From the NCBI RefSeq assembly GCF_963676685.1, contig NC_092354.1, forward strand, positions 73,545,335-73,609,334: a stretch of 64,000 nt of DNA, given 5' to 3'. A program made the position numbers and the translations under genes. Source of the DNA: Mytilus edulis. Taxonomy: Eukaryota > Mollusca > Bivalvia > Mytilida > Mytilidae. The notes beneath the pieces were generated by a model that was not told the DNA's origin, ran no database searches, and saw nothing but the letters and a program-made list of their open reading frames with translations. Below are positions 21,590-33,954 of this stretch, piece by piece; position 1 is the first letter of the stretch, and each line of letters begins with the position of its first letter.

Positions 21590-22945
21590 GGACGAAAGAT
21601 ACCAAAGGGACGGTCAAACTCATAAATCTAAAACAAACTGACAACGCCATGGCTAAAAATAAAAAAGACAAACAGAAAAACAATAGTACACACGACACAA
21701 CATAGAAAACTAAAGAATAAACAACACGAACCCCACCAAAAACTAGGGGTGATCTCAGGTGCTCCGGAAGGGTAAGCAGATCCTGCTCCACATGTGGCAC
21801 CCGTCGTGTTGCTTATGTGATTACAAATCCGGTAAATAGTCTAATTCGGTAGGTCATATTCATGAAAGGGAAGGGGATTGTAGTTACGACGTAAGGAACA
21901 TATCCGATATCATTTGTGAAACGGTTATTCCATAACGGTCAACCAACTCGTGATGGCGTCCGTAAAATTTACGAAGGGATGATTTCAACTTCACCATTTG
22001 GAATTCTTGGTTTAATAACTTCCTTGTGAGCAGCAAACCTCTATCAAGAAAATCATGATAGGAAATGCAAGCACGGGAATATCGTATCAATTGGGAGATA
22101 TATACCCCGTATGCAGGTGCTGCTGGAATGTTGCTACTTAGAAATGGAAAGTTCACAATTGGAAAGCTGAAATCATCTCTTTTGTCGTAAAGTTTTGTTT
22201 TCAACCGACCTTCATTGTCAATTTCTAGATGTAAGTCAAGAAATGAAGCCGACTTAACTGTATCTGTAGTATCCTTTATTTCTAGTTCGATTGGATAGAT
22301 GCGTTCCACATAGTCACCAAATTTTGAATTGTTTAGTGAAAGAACATCATCTATATAGCGGAAAGTAGAGTTAAAGGATATTGCTTACTTCTTATCTTTC
22401 TTCCTAAGAAGTTCCTGCATGAAGTCAGCCTCATAATAATAAAGAAACAAGTCGGCGAGTAGAGGGGCACAGTTTGTTCCCATTGGAATGCCGACAGTCT
22501 GTTGAAAAACACGTCCTCCGAACGTAACAAATATGTTGTCAATCAAGAAATCAAGCATCTTGATAATATCAGTTTCAGAGAATTTTTTGTTTGAATCAGA
22601 GTGATTCTTTACAAAGTAGGATTTATCCCTCCCTAAGACAAGATACTTGTATCTACGTTGGCCATTCTTTTTTATGAAGCAAAGTAATACCAACTCTTTT
22701 AATTTGTCTTTTAGTTTGGAATGTGGAATACTTGTGTACAGGGTAGAAAAGTCAAATGTTTTAATACTGTTACAAGATGAAAGAGAGTTAGATTGTATGT
22801 ACTCTAAAAGATCTTTTGAATTTTTAAGTATCCACATCTGATTCACGCCACCTCTAGAATAGGCAGTTTCACAATAACTTTGAAGCCCGTCTTTGATTGC
22901 TGATAAAATAGATGTTAATAATTTAGAAAGAGGTTTCGTGGAGCA
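21590..22945 (-). mobile_element. Penelope-type retroelement fragment (copy 2)
   Basis: A 5'-truncated minus-strand retroelement: reverse transcriptase region from about 22945 down to 21884, then a 3' non-coding tail to about 21590 shared with copy 1. The truncation point follows from loss of the family-typical sequence upstream of NKCSTKPLSK near 22945. No GIY-YIG endonuclease or second frame is seen. Both copies lie downstream of the VWA tail exon in antisense orientation. Confidence 0.8.
21884..22945 (-). pseudogene. Reverse transcriptase pseudogene with one in-frame stop
   Basis: In one continuous frame the sequence runs KCSTKPLSKLLTSILSAIKD near 22945, FDFSTLYTSIPHSKL (the first catalytic Asp region) near 22760, QTVGIPMGTNCAPLLADLF near 22470 and RYIDDVLSLNN near 22350, the YxDD-type active site. 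It ends at 21884. A TAA at 22385-22387 interrupts the frame between GIPMG and YIDD; without it the frame would be open throughout, so decay is recent. Assignment to Penelope-like elements rests on recall of these motifs; other reverse transcriptase clades are possible. Confidence 0.75.
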
Positions 22946-23584
22946 CTTATTTAGATTTATCCAAACCTATCTAAATATGTAATTGTAAATAGTTTAAGCA
23001 TGTCACTTATTCAGTTTGTTCCGTTCTTTTACGTCAATTTAGTAGTGCGTTTATTTATGGGAACGGCAAATTATGCCTTCACCTAGAGCGGCGCTTCGAT
23101 CCAAAACAGTTGCCGTATGTGTCCTATTACAATCGAAATTATTCATGGGGGCTTGAATATATCGTGATTTTACAACGGGTTGTCCCTTTATGCCGATATT
23201 TTACCCCTCACTATCGCTCAGGGTAAAATATTTGTCATAAAGGGCCAATGAATTATTTCTTAAATAGAGGAAAACATATTACAGAGTATGTCCGTTCTCT
23301 TAGTTACGTATACTCACAACGACTGTATGTAGTAGTTACATTTTAAATCATTTGTTCTTTAAAAACTAATAATGTATGAGATTCATAAAGTCGTTGTTAG
23401 AGTTCCCTTTTTACCATCCATATCTTGAGGATGTTTCAAATGCGATTCTGACTAAAATACAAGTCAAATATGTATGTCTGTATAATTAGGAAAATTGCTT
23501 ACCGAGCCTGATATCGAACCAGTCCTACCGGGAAACATTATTTTGTATTTTTGATTGGTTGCTAATTTATGAGTCTTAGTATGA
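22946..23584. other. Non-coding stretch with a 61-bp hairpin
   Basis: No gene. An inverted repeat at 23184-23244 pairs CCCTTTATG..ATATTTTACCC with GGGTAAAATATTTG..CATAAAGGG around a short loop, a fold-back of repeat type. On the minus strand near 23500-23530 a 'GGTTCGATATC' string resembles a pol III B box, but no A box or tRNA fold was found. Confidence 0.4.
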
Positions 23585-24420
23585 TAATGATTTTGAGAAT
23601 GGAAGTGGGGAATGTTTCAAAGAGACAGCAACCCGACCAAAGAGCAGAACACAGCCAAAGGCCACCAATATATATTCATCACTGCTAAAAACTTCCGCAC
23701 CCAGGTACGTGCTTCAACTGCGCCCTCCCCAAACATGTCAAATGTAGTAGTTCAGTGATAATGGACGTCATACTAAACTCCAAAATGTATAATAAACTTA
23801 AATTAAAATTATACAAGATTAACAAAGTCAAGAGGCCCCCGACTTCGAACAGGCGCAAAAATGCGACGGGGTCAATAGATATAGGAAGATGTGGTATGAG
23901 TGCCAATGAGACAACTCTCCATCCAAATAACAATTAAAAAAGTAAACCATTATAGGTCAATGTAAGGCCTTCAACACGGAGCCTTGACTCACACCGAACA
24001 ACAAACTATAAAGGGCCCCAAAATTACTAGTGTAAAACCATTCAAACGGGAAAACCAACGGTCTAATCTATATAAAAAAACGAGAAACGAGAAACACGTA
24101 TAAATTACATAAACAAACGACAACTACTGTACATCAGATTCCTGGCTTAGGACAGGTGCAAACATTTGCAGCGGGATTAACCGTGTTAATGGTACCAAAC
24201 ATTATCCCTTTTTCTGAAACAATAGCATAACATCACAACATAGAAAAACACACGATAAACTATCAATTGGCAGGATTAACTCAATCAAAAAACTAAACAT
24301 GTTTTGTGACATTTTAACCCTATGCGTATACATCTAGCCAATGTAGAAAAGCAAACACTCGGCAATACGCACAGAAAAACTCATTTTAAAAGAAGCGCGA
24401 GTCCGATGTCAGAATAGATA
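23585..24420. repeat. Composite of two dispersed mussel repeat families
   Basis: The left half (about 23585-23880) contains CAAAGAGACAGCAACCCG and GGACGTCATACTAAA, also found in reverse orientation near 33060-33510 and 53700-54235 and in the same orientation near 60930-61250. From about 23884 (GAAGATGTGGTATGAGTGCC) to about 24200 it matches the 55025-55345 copy closely. Both are non-coding here. Confidence 0.65.
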
Positions 24421-26250
24421 ACAAAAGAAAATAAGCAAAATGACAATGCTACATAAATTAACAAAGGACTACCATCAGTTTTTGATATGGCAGCTCAACT
24501 ATTATGAAATATCATGTCTTCATCATAAGAGTATCAAGCACATTCCCTCTGGTTTGGTATTTTTTCATCAGTATATATATGAGAAGAACAAAACCCCTGT
24601 CATGCCAACAACTCGTTTTAGAATTAATGTTTTCAAAATAGGTTATGCTGTATGCTTTGTTTTTTTTATATGTACTCTTGTTTTGCTATCATTGTTCTTT
24701 TTCGGCCTGTTTCATGATGAGGTACCAAGCTATTGATTAACCTGAAATTCTATATTCTGATGATAAGTCGTTAGACACTTCCAAATAACAAACTTTTTGG
24801 TAAATAAATTAGGCCGTTAGTTTTCTCGATTGAATGTTTTACATTTGTCATTTTGATGCCTTTTATATCTCACTATGCGGTATGGGCTGTTCTCGTTGTT
24901 GAAGGCCGTATAGTGACCTATAGTTGTTAATTAATGTGTCATTTCGTGTCTAAGAAGGTTGATTAATTGCAATCTTATCACATCTTTTTTTTATATCATG
25001 TTGGAATGGTTTACTTTTACAAATTTTGACTTGGATGGAGAGTTTTCTCAGTGGCACTCATTTCACTATCACTATCATCTTCTTATATCTATACATAATT
25101 TGTTCATTACTTAACGTTTGTTTATGTGTATTTGTATTTATTTGACATAAAGATTCGATGTATTGTCGTAGACCTTTCTTTCGTAGATAAAGTCTATACA
25201 TTTGTAATATATTACAAAGAAGATATAGTTACAAAATCAATAAACATTTGATTGCAAGTGAAACGAATATTCCATTTTAGTTATTCGATTATAGTATATT
25301 TAATAATATCTATTATCAAGCTATCTGTGTCAAAGAAGTATCATGGTCCATAAGATTACTTAAACTTCTGTCTTGTTACACATAAAATGTCAGCCTTATC
25401 TTTAGACTAGGTCAAATATAGTCAACAAAGGGAACATGAATTTAATAATATGTGAGTGAGTATTTACTATAGAAGATATTGAAAGTTTTGACATATACGA
25501 AGGGGCACATACACTTTTTCTTTTAGTTCAGAAGTTTCTAGTAGGTACAACTCTAACAACATGAACAACATTTGGACTAATATTGATTTATTAGAAGAAC
25601 AAAACCACGTTCCATAGGGTGCATGTGAATTTTATTCAAAGTAGTTATTATGTCTTCTCGAGCTAACAATGATATTGGACATTGTTTGTGAATGTAGAGG
25701 CCTTTGTGTAGCTTTGAGATAAAAGAACAACAATAAAACACTTTGTGACAGCACTTGGTTTGACATTATTTGAACTGGTCTGACTTGAGATGTCGTTTTT
25801 CAACTGTTTATTTAAGCCAAATGGTCTGCAATGCATTCTGTGAATTAACGTTTGATCCGTAAAATAAGACAGATTCTACACTGTTGAATATACATCACCA
25901 GGTTTTATTTACAAATGGAAAATTAGACGTATAAAAAAAAAACATACATATATACCTTCATTAAGAGTAAAGACAAAATAAGATAAATATTTGTAAATAG
26001 GTGTCGATAACCCTGCGCCTCTTTAACAAAACACTTCGATTCATTGAGGGTGGTTATAACGTTTGACCAGCAACCATGATAGTATTTGTCGGCCAGAACA
26101 AATTAAGGTAGACGACACAATTTGACTAAATGTTTGATAGTCTAACCAATCAAATAGACAATATGTTTGAAAATTATAATTTAAATTTGCAAAGTATAAT
26201 TTATAACTTTATCTTTTGTATTGCAAAAGTAAGGTTTTACTTTTTTCTAG
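24421..26250. other. Non-coding region with a repeat copy, presumed intron
   Basis: A reverse-orientation copy of the 'TTGTTGAAGGCCGTA..GTGACCTATAG' repeat lies near 24870-24935, with relics to about 25080. The rest is AT-rich and contains no supported exon. If the VWA and Ig exons form one transcript, this is intron. Confidence 0.45.
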
Positions 26251-26292
26251 ATAATCTCGTCGGATACATTATCTTTGGTACCGGAAATGCAG
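26251..26292 (+). CDS. VWA-Ig gene, 42-nt micro-exon
   Basis: Strong acceptor TTTTTTCTAG ends at 26250 and donor GTTAGT begins at 26293. In phase 1 it reads NLVGYIIFGTGNA and joins to DTGIHPYFPV in the next exon without a stop; the upstream 19600 end also has phase 1. Splice sites, phase on both sides and openness agree, but 14 codons are too few to prove coding function. Confidence 0.45.
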
Positions 26293-27511
26293 GTTAGTGT
26301 TTAATCCCTATCTTTTTTACATGATTTCTTTTATTCATAAACAACACTAATAACTATTTCTTGTGGTTTTTCTTTTCTTTTTTTTTATGTTACAGATGGC
26401 TCGATTTCGTAGTTTTTGTGTAGAGACTTTATATAAAGGGTATTGCTTTCTGTTCAGAATTACGTTTTAAGTAATGTGTAACTTCATATTTTACAAAAGT
26501 ATCATATCTATATACTCCAAATTAAAAACGTTACATATGTACTAAAATAATAAAAGATAGAAATATGCAAAGAAGCATATGCAAATCGAGAGAAGGCGAT
26601 GAAAATACAATGCTATGTCTACAAGGAAAAGGTCAATAGGAAGTGGGTTGCAAGCATTCCACTATCAACGCGTTGGCATTCAAGTAATGCTGAATGGTAA
26701 AATATTCTTGATCCCTGTGCAAAACATCGAATACTATTATTTAGATTTTACAGTGTAACCCCCTTTCATTTAATGTCAGATATGTTTTGTTAGAAAGAGT
26801 AAAACAAGTAGATGAAATGTACAAACATGTATATTATAAGAGAGAAGAGGCAGATAAGTTTTAAAATATTTCTTGCCGAAGGTTCAACCAACCATTTTTC
26901 TTAAAAAGGTCCAGTACCATGTCAGGACTATGGCTGTGTTATCAACTAGTCTGTTGCTAAGTGTTGGCCTTTGTTTTGTTGCATTTTCTATTGTTTTGTG
27001 TGGTTTTTGTGTTGGTTTCTTTTGTGTCTTATGATTCATGTGCTTCCTCTGTTGTTGTTTGGCATCGGATTTGTGTTTGCTCAATCGATTTATAACCATT
27101 GAACAGCTGTATACTACTATTGACTTTAATATCATGTCTTTTGTCGGTAAGCAACAAATACACGAAAGACTCTATGAATGCCGTAAATAAGAATCAAATT
27201 CAAATACAAAATTAATCATTCAAATTAAATCATAAAAATAAACATTTAATAGATGGAAAAAAACTCGATATTCAAATAGAAATTGAATGAAATAAAGGTT
27301 GCTGTCGCATTGGTTAATCTTTTTTACAGAGTTGTAGCGTGTATGCGTTGTAATACAGTAAACTTCAAGATCTAAGACTTATAATTTTTCACCATGCATT
27401 ATGTTGTATGTATATTATATTATAGAATAAAAAAAATATTTAAGGATATTCCTTTTAAACGTAAGTCTAAACAAAAATTCAAAAATTCAAAATTAATTTT
27501 GTTTATTTCAG

Positions 27512-27657
27512 ATACTGGCATACATCCATATTTCCCAGTATCAGAGAACAGTGAAGTGTTCGTAGCTGATGGCGACCACATTGGATTAAAATGTGTTCCA
27601 GAAGGCAATCCAAAACCCCAGGTCACGTGGCATCTCCCCGGTAATCTGACGAGAAAT
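27512..27657 (+). CDS. VWA-Ig gene, Ig domain 1, first half
   Basis: Acceptor TTTCAG ends at 27511, donor GTAAGT begins at 27658; phase 1 in, phase 0 out. Encodes DTGIHPYFPVSENSEVFVAD with the first Ig cysteine in GLKCVPEGNP and the core Trp in QVTWHLPG: strands A to C of an I-set domain. The same split (phase 0 intron in mid-domain, phase 1 between domains) holds for all four Ig domains of this gene, showing one series made by domain duplication. Confidence 0.85.
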
Positions 27658-28218
27658 GTAAGTTTTTTTGTTTAATCGCCGGACACGGTTAGACGTCATG
27701 CAATGAGAAAAATCCGTACCATATAATGTCCATGCTAACAACACGGGTTGTTTTTTTTTGCTGGTGTATCATTCATTAGTTGAGTTCGATTACAAAAATG
27801 AAAATCCAAACACTATATAAAAAAACAATTGCTGACATTAACAAATAAAGAGTTAACAATATGATGTTGCAATGTAACTACATTTATATGGATTATTGTT
27901 CGTTAACAATGAAGCTCTGATTTCGAATTCATTGTCAAAAAAAATATATATGACAATTGAAAAAGAATACTTAGTATAATGCTTAATGAACTTTATAGGT
28001 AGATGAACGGGATTAAGAGTCAAAGTATCAACACCAAAGTATAGTAGAATAAAAAGAGGTCGAAATACACAAAATATCGCCATATCTGTTAATAATATAT
28101 TTATATTCATCAATTATACAAAACGTCAAGTGAATTAGGGTAAAACAAAATATTATAACGGAACCACTCATACTTTATAACCATTAATGTATTATCTTCT
28201 TTTATGCCGTTTATTTAG

Positions 28219-28372
28219 AGTCCATTGGTCAAGAGCCATGTCAGTTTTCACTTTGAAAATGTAGAATTAGAAATACAAAATATGGTTAAAGAACTACATG
28301 GATCATATGTTTGTTTGGCACACAATTCATTAGGAACTACATCGTACACATATATCGTCAAGTATGGAAGAA
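28219..28372 (+). CDS. VWA-Ig gene, Ig domain 1, second half
   Basis: Acceptor TTATTTAG ends at 28218, donor GTAAGT begins at 28373; phase 0 in, phase 1 out. Encodes strands D to G, with the second Ig cysteine in the canonical GSYVCLAHNSLGTTSYT context. Confidence 0.82.
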
Positions 28373-28404
28373 GTAAGTCAATATAACTTATTTTGATCTA
28401 GGGT

Positions 28405-28560
28405 CCTATGTAGCTGACTATGCGGTATGTCTTTGTTCATTGTTGAAGGCCGAACAGTGACCTATAGTAGGTAATATCTGTGTCATTTTGTTCTCTTGTG
28501 GAGAGTTGTCTCATTGGCAATCATATCACATCAGATCATCTTTTTTTATATTTACATTGA
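28405..28560 (-). repeat. Dispersed mussel repeat, reverse copy
   Basis: Contains TTGTTGAAGGCCGAACAGTG and GAGTTGTCTCATTGGCAATC, the reverse complement of the family seen at 30423-30770 and 42780-43080. Intronic. Confidence 0.65.
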
Positions 28561-29136
28561 TTTCATTTAGAAAAAAAACAAAGTAGCAGTGTAAACATAA
28601 ATTCAGAACTCTTTCCTTTATTCTATCATCTTAAACTCTGATTTCTTAATGGTTTCTTAATATTGTTGTGATTCAACGTTGTTTATGAAAAAAATGTTTA
28701 GCACTGATAATAAACCACTGACAATTTGCTGGTTAGATCTTTATTATATATTCATGTGCATTTTGTTGTTTTAAAAAGATTCATATTCAGAATTAAAAGA
28801 GGTGGTGGTTCTTTTCAGTGCACTAAATGTTCCTTCGGGGCAAATACACTAGAAATTGTTATATGTGGAAATATTTGTGAAAATTGATGCAAAAACGTAA
28901 GGTTATTAAAGATATAAAAACAATTTTAACTAAGTCACTGTTTAAATAGCATATTACAAAAATAACTTCATATCTAATCTGTTGGCTTGTTTCCTTTCTG
29001 AATTGTCCGCTTTTGTTTAGATTGATCTGACCCGAATGCCAATAATTATACTGCCGAAACTGTTGCGATTGACATTCTTAAGTTTTACCCTAGTATCTTT
29101 AATGACTTTTGTAACAGTTGTAGTATTTCTTTACAG

Positions 29137-29312
29137 TAACAAGCAAGGCACCAGTTTTAATTACTACACCGCCTATCATCCCAATGCGGATCAAACCAGA
29201 TGTTTTCCTAAAATACACGGAACATAACGTGACTGAAGGTGACTCTATACTGGCAATACCATGTGCTGCAGACGGAATACCAAATCCTAAAATCACGTGG
29301 TCAGCTATAGGG
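29137..29312 (+). CDS. VWA-Ig gene, Ig domain 2, first half
   Basis: Acceptor TTTACAG ends at 29136, donor GTGGGT begins at 29313; phase 1 in, phase 0 out. Encodes a Pro-rich lead (APVLITTPPIIP) then LAIPCAADGIPNPKITWSAI with the Ig Cys and Trp. The donor is a less usual GTGGGT. Confidence 0.8.
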
Positions 29313-30219
29313 GTGGGTTAATTTGTTTGATGACAAGATACTCTCCGAACGGACAGAGTTTTAATACATTATTTGTTAATTCATGTCCTTTTTTATTTTT
29401 TATTTTAAAAAAATCAATTGGTAAGTATTGAAATAAGCTGATAAGGTGTGTTTGCGAACGAGTAAACTATCCAATAGAGTTTAAATGACGTAGATTTTAG
29501 CAATGTTAAGTCAGGTTTTTTTATAGATTGGTTTATTTATTAATCAATATAGTAATGCTATAATGAAATTAGCTGTAGTTGTCAGACGACCGTGGAACAT
29601 AAGTGTTTAGGCTACGAGGACAAGTGAATAAATTTGAATATTTTGTATATCATATCGATAATGATGTCTAAACATTAACGCTGCATAAACTGTAACGCAA
29701 TGTATGGTTTCCAATAACACTAGGTTTGAAAAATCTTTCTAGTTTAACATTTTGACTTACAATAAATGAAAAGCTCTTAAAATTCATGTTCTTGAAATAA
29801 GAATTAAATAATATATATAGACATGTACTTGATATGCTTCATTAATACAATAAAAATTTTGCTCATATTCAGAAACCAGGACACATATCCACAAATAGAT
29901 CATATTATACCAGAATAAATTAACACAAAAATGTTTGATTACATTGGAAATGAAAAAAAGCACTATATAAATTTGGTTCGTACAAAGCGCTTTCTTTGAT
30001 AAATCTAGATCACGAATGTGCAAACCCAAAGATTTGGAGCCAACCGCAGGATGCATACATAACAACATGATATTTGAAGGGTATATGTCCAAGAGAAACC
30101 GACGTATTCTTAAAAACAAACAACTTTTGAAAATTATGTAAATGCACACATTGGACGATTATAATAAATCTCCCTTATTATATTACTTGTTCTTATATAC
30201 CTACATGTTTTTCTTGTAG

Positions 30220-30367
30220 TCCAACATGCCATCCAATGCTATTCAGTATCAACAATTTCTGATTATCCGTAATATCCGTCTAGATGACAGTCGGTACTAC
30301 CTTTGTACAGCTACTAACTCAGAAGGCCACGCCTCTAAACCTGTTCATATAATAGTACATCCAAAAC
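30220..30367 (+). CDS. VWA-Ig gene, Ig domain 2, second half
   Basis: Acceptor CTTGTAG ends at 30219, donor GTTAGT begins at 30368; phase 0 in, phase 1 out. Contains LIIRNIRLDDSRYYLCTATN, the canonical D-x-x-x-Y-x-C of strands E to F. Confidence 0.85.
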
Positions 30368-30422
30368 GTTAGTCAGGCAGCAATATTATACATAAGATGT
30401 TTTATAGATACTTTGTTCGTGT

Positions 30423-30770
30423 AATATAAAAAAGAAGGTGTGGTATGATTGCCAATGAGACAACTATCCACAAAAGACCAAAATTACACAATATAAAAAA
30501 GAAGATGTGGTATGATTGCCAATGAGACAACTATCCACAAAAGACCAAAATTACACAATATAAAAAAGAAGATGTGGTATGATTGCCAATGAGACAACTA
30601 TCCACAAAAGACCAAAATTACACAGACATTAACAACTATAGGTCACCGTACGGCCTTCAACAATGAGCAAAGCCCATACCGCTGACTATAAAAGGCCCCG
30701 ATAAGACAATGTAAAACAATTCAAACGAGAAAACTAACGGCCTTATTTATGTAAAAAAAAATAACCAATC
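30423..30770 (+). repeat. Dispersed mussel repeat with three tandem 67-bp copies at its head
   Basis: A 67-bp unit (AATATAAAAAAGAAGATGTG...) is present at 30423-30489, 30490-30556 and 30557-30623, nearly identical, followed by a single copy of the rest of the family (TATAGGTCACCGTACGGCC, then CGAGAAAACTAACGGCC). Head-only amplification suggests replication slippage. It lies in the intron after Ig domain 2. Confidence 0.8.
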
Positions 30771-31187
30771 ATTTTTACAAAACAAAAATATGTTGTGTTA
30801 TTCAAGCTGATCTCTGAATACGATATGATTAACCAAGGCTTTTCGTTTACCATTATATGTATTGAAGATAAACAAAAGAAATGGACAGTTATTCTAACTA
30901 TAAAATGTTTTCAAAGTATTTGTCTAAGTTAACAGAAAGCACACACATATAGACCTGCATTGACTATATTGATAAAGTTCTTTCCAGTAAAATGACTTGG
31001 AAATGACAAAAACATATATCTCAATTTGAATCATTTGACTTCGATCTGCACGAGAAAAAACTTTTGTATGACGTTTAAAAAAGCATCGCGAATAATAAGA
31101 ATTCGGCAATTGTTAATATTATAACATAACCTGATTCATTTACTAAAGTTAATCTTGAGTAAGTTTTAACATGTTTAAGTTACTTAA

Positions 31188-32531
31188 GGATGTACTTAGG
31201 TGAGGTTTTGAAATAAGTGTCAAGTGTTCGGACTCCTTGGTGTTTTAAGTCTGTCCTTAGATGAAATTGCCTGTCCTGTAAGGGGAGGCAGTTTGTTATC
31301 GGCGAGCGGAGCGAGGCAAAAACATTTTGGCCCCATTCCATGCAGAAAAGGATATTTTTTCGGGCCTTTTCCTTGTATGCAATGTACCTCCCGAGAATAC
31401 ACGACTTGTTAATTTTTTGTTACATTTTAATAAATATGCGCCTGGAATATATTTTAAAAAGTTATAAACAAGAGTAAGATTACATGCCCAGGTAGAGAAA
31501 GATTTGTTTTCGCTTTATCCTGCTTTATGACTCTTTGCAAGCTATTTTTACTTGAGTTAAGGGAAACTTTTGCAAAGACTTAAAATGAAAGCCCCCTGAA
31601 GTTGGTCATTTGTTGTGGTTTATCCGGCTTATTTAGCTGTCCAAATCAAGCTAATTTTGACTTCGTTTTTTTAAAGACACAATTTTCAAACCTTTAAATG
31701 AAAATGCATACTCAATAACTCATAATTTTATCTATCAAGTTCAAATTATTAAAACGTAACAATGTTTTTATACACCAAAAGTTTTATACTGGCTTTGTCA
31801 AATGCTAAGGTGATTTTTTCTGACTGAGTGAATCCAATCTTTTTAGCACTTCTATGCATTCAATATTGCCAACATTGTCACTTCTATGTATGCAGATGCA
31901 AGAGTATTTGGTCGGAAAATTTTATGTGTGCAAAGGAGTTGAGTTGGGTACCGACCGTTCAGATCCTAATATTGAACACACCTACATGCCATTATAATTA
32001 ACCACCTTGTTGTTTTAACTAACGCTATAAAAATAATGCATGATTTTAACCATTTTTTTCTTTTTAGTGTTTTTTTTTTCCATTTTTTTTTGTCAGCCGT
32101 AATAGGAGGCAACTGCCTACATGCCTCTATGTAATTTACGGCCCTGGTAAAATTACATAAATCAAGAATTCAAAATGGATACTTTAAGCTGGAAGAGTAT
32201 TAGTTAAGGATAAAAATAACTTAAAAATATTGATAGGTCATGGAACTCCTTTTCGAGATATTTGATTTATAAAATATGGTGGGAAAAGGCTGACTCGGAC
32301 TTTTACCTTATATTTGCAATGGTATTATTTAGGTCCCAAATCCTAAAAAAAGAAAATCAAGAATCTGCTTATATTTTGTCAAATGACCTTTTATGAGCTA
32401 TTTATAAAAGTCTTATGTTAAAAGATAAATAGGTGTTATGGGGCAAAATATGTTATCTTGTATCGTAAGGAAAACACGTCAAGGAGTCCGAACATTTGAC
32501 AGTTATTCCAAACCCTTACCCAAATACATCG
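31188..32531. mobile_element. 1.34-kb TTAA-flanked inverted-repeat element
   Basis: Left end after TTAA (31184-31187) reads GGATGTACTTAGGTGAGG; the reverse complement of the right end before TTAA (32532-32535) reads CGATGTATTTGGGTAAGG. Inner arms also match: GTTCGGACTCCTTGG near 31228 and CAAGGAGTCCGAAC near 32480. Target duplication TTAA as in piggyBac or Kolobok. No transposase is recognisable. The right end is 29 bp before Ig exon 32561, so the element supplies most of that intron end. Confidence 0.75.
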
Positions 32532-32560
32532 TTAAATGTATATATATTACCTTATTGCAG

Positions 32561-32682
32561 CTCATGTGAAACCCACAGTTACATTACCGCCAAGTTTACA
32601 GGGAACATACGGTACAACTATAACATTAACATGCAACGTGACGGGATATCCAACACCAACAATTAAATGGTATTTTAATGGC
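32561..32682 (+). CDS. VWA-Ig gene, Ig domain 3, first half
   Basis: Acceptor TTATTGCAG ends at 32560, donor GTAAGT begins at 32683; phase 1 in, phase 0 out. Encodes PTVTLPPSLQGTYGTTITLT then CNVTGYPTPTIKWYFNG, with Ig Cys and Trp. Confidence 0.85.
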
Positions 32683-33059
32683 GTAAGTCTATTTTCAGTC
32701 TATTGGCAATATTGCTGTAAGACTTCTATGTCAATATAGGTGGAACTTCTTATCTTTTTTAATATACCAGGTTAAGAGGCTGCAACTTACTTTCTGGCGC
32801 TAATTGATCAATATTGCCAAGTGCTTGCATCAATTGTGATTTTCGGTAATCTGTTTCTGGAAATAAAAGGAAGTCCAATCCTTAGTATGTATTGACACGG
32901 GCTAAAAAAGACAGTATGATTAGAATGTGAATTACCCTATTATCATTAATACGCCGCAAAAATCAATTATTACTGATCTTCCAACTTTCTCATTGGATTG
33001 GTCGTGAATTAAATGTGTATGTATATCAGTAGATGCTTGTAGTCCTTTGGTAATTTATT

Positions 33060-33510
33060 TATCATTGTCATTTTGCTCAGTTTCTTTTTTTACCTATTCT
33101 GACATTGGACTCGGACTTCTTTGAAACTTAGTTTACTGTATGCACTGATGTCTGTTTGTTTTTTCACCATTGGCTAGAGGTATACGGGAAGGGTTGAGAT
33201 CTCACAAAACATATTAAACCATGATGCATTGTTGCGTCTGTCCCAAGTAAGGAGCCTCCGGAATTTGTTTGTCTTGCATTTTATTTTTTTAATTTTAGTT
33301 CATTTATATGGTTTGGAGTTCAGTATGACGTCCATTTCCACTGGACAAGTACACATTTGTTATGAACCAGCTGAGACCCACCTCTGGGTGTGGAATTCCC
33401 TCGCTGTATTGAAGAATCAATGGTTGCTTTCGGTTGTTATCTGCTCTTTGGTCGGGCTGTCGTCTCTTTGCCATATTCTTCATTTCCATTCTCAATTTTA
33501 ATCCATAGTG
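33060..33510 (-). repeat. Dispersed mussel repeat, reverse copy
   Basis: Contains GACATTGGACTCGGACTTCT, GGTTGAGATCTCACAAAAC and the 'GTCGGGCTGTCGTCTCTTTG' end, matching 53700-54235 in the same orientation and the opposite strand of 23585-23880 and 60930-61250. Non-coding, intronic. Confidence 0.7.
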
Positions 33511-33821
33511 ATCTTGTAGATAAACTAATGGAATGTGTCCACAGTCAATGTACTTTTCTTTATAACATTTTCTTTTCTTTGAATATAAGTGTAGAGTTAA
33601 TTTTACTTTGTTTCTTGTATTTCATATATACATAGCGTTTACTTGATTAGAGACTTTCCGTTTTGGATTTTCCTCACAGTTCAGTATTTTTGTGATTTTA
33701 ACTTTTGCTATAAAAAAAAAGAATTAATGATCAAAATCTACTACATTGTCCATATTGCATCAAATTCATATTGAGACCAGTATAATTTTCTGTAATGATT
33801 TCAACACGTCATGTTTTGTAG

Positions 33822-33954
33822 AAAGCTTTGTCAACAAAAACAAATAAATACGAAATACAGAATGCAACGTTAGCAGAAATGGGAGCTTATACATGTGAGG
33901 CAACGAATGACGCTGGTACTAGTAGGACTGATGCAGTTTTTATAGTTCACGGCA
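33822..33954 (+). CDS. VWA-Ig gene, Ig domain 3, second half
   Basis: Acceptor TTTTGTAG ends at 33821, donor GTAAGT begins at 33955; phase 0 in, phase 1 out. Contains YEIQNATLAEMGAYTCEATN, the canonical strands E to F. Confidence 0.85.

Noticed and set aside
23500..23530. tRNA gene or tRNA-derived SINE from a B-box-like string
   Set aside because: No A box at suitable distance and no cloverleaf could be drawn.
24440..24736. 98-codon frame with a hydrophobic segment
   Set aside because: AT-rich composition, adjacency to dispersed repeats and no family resemblance; the hydrophobic run comes from T-rich sequence.
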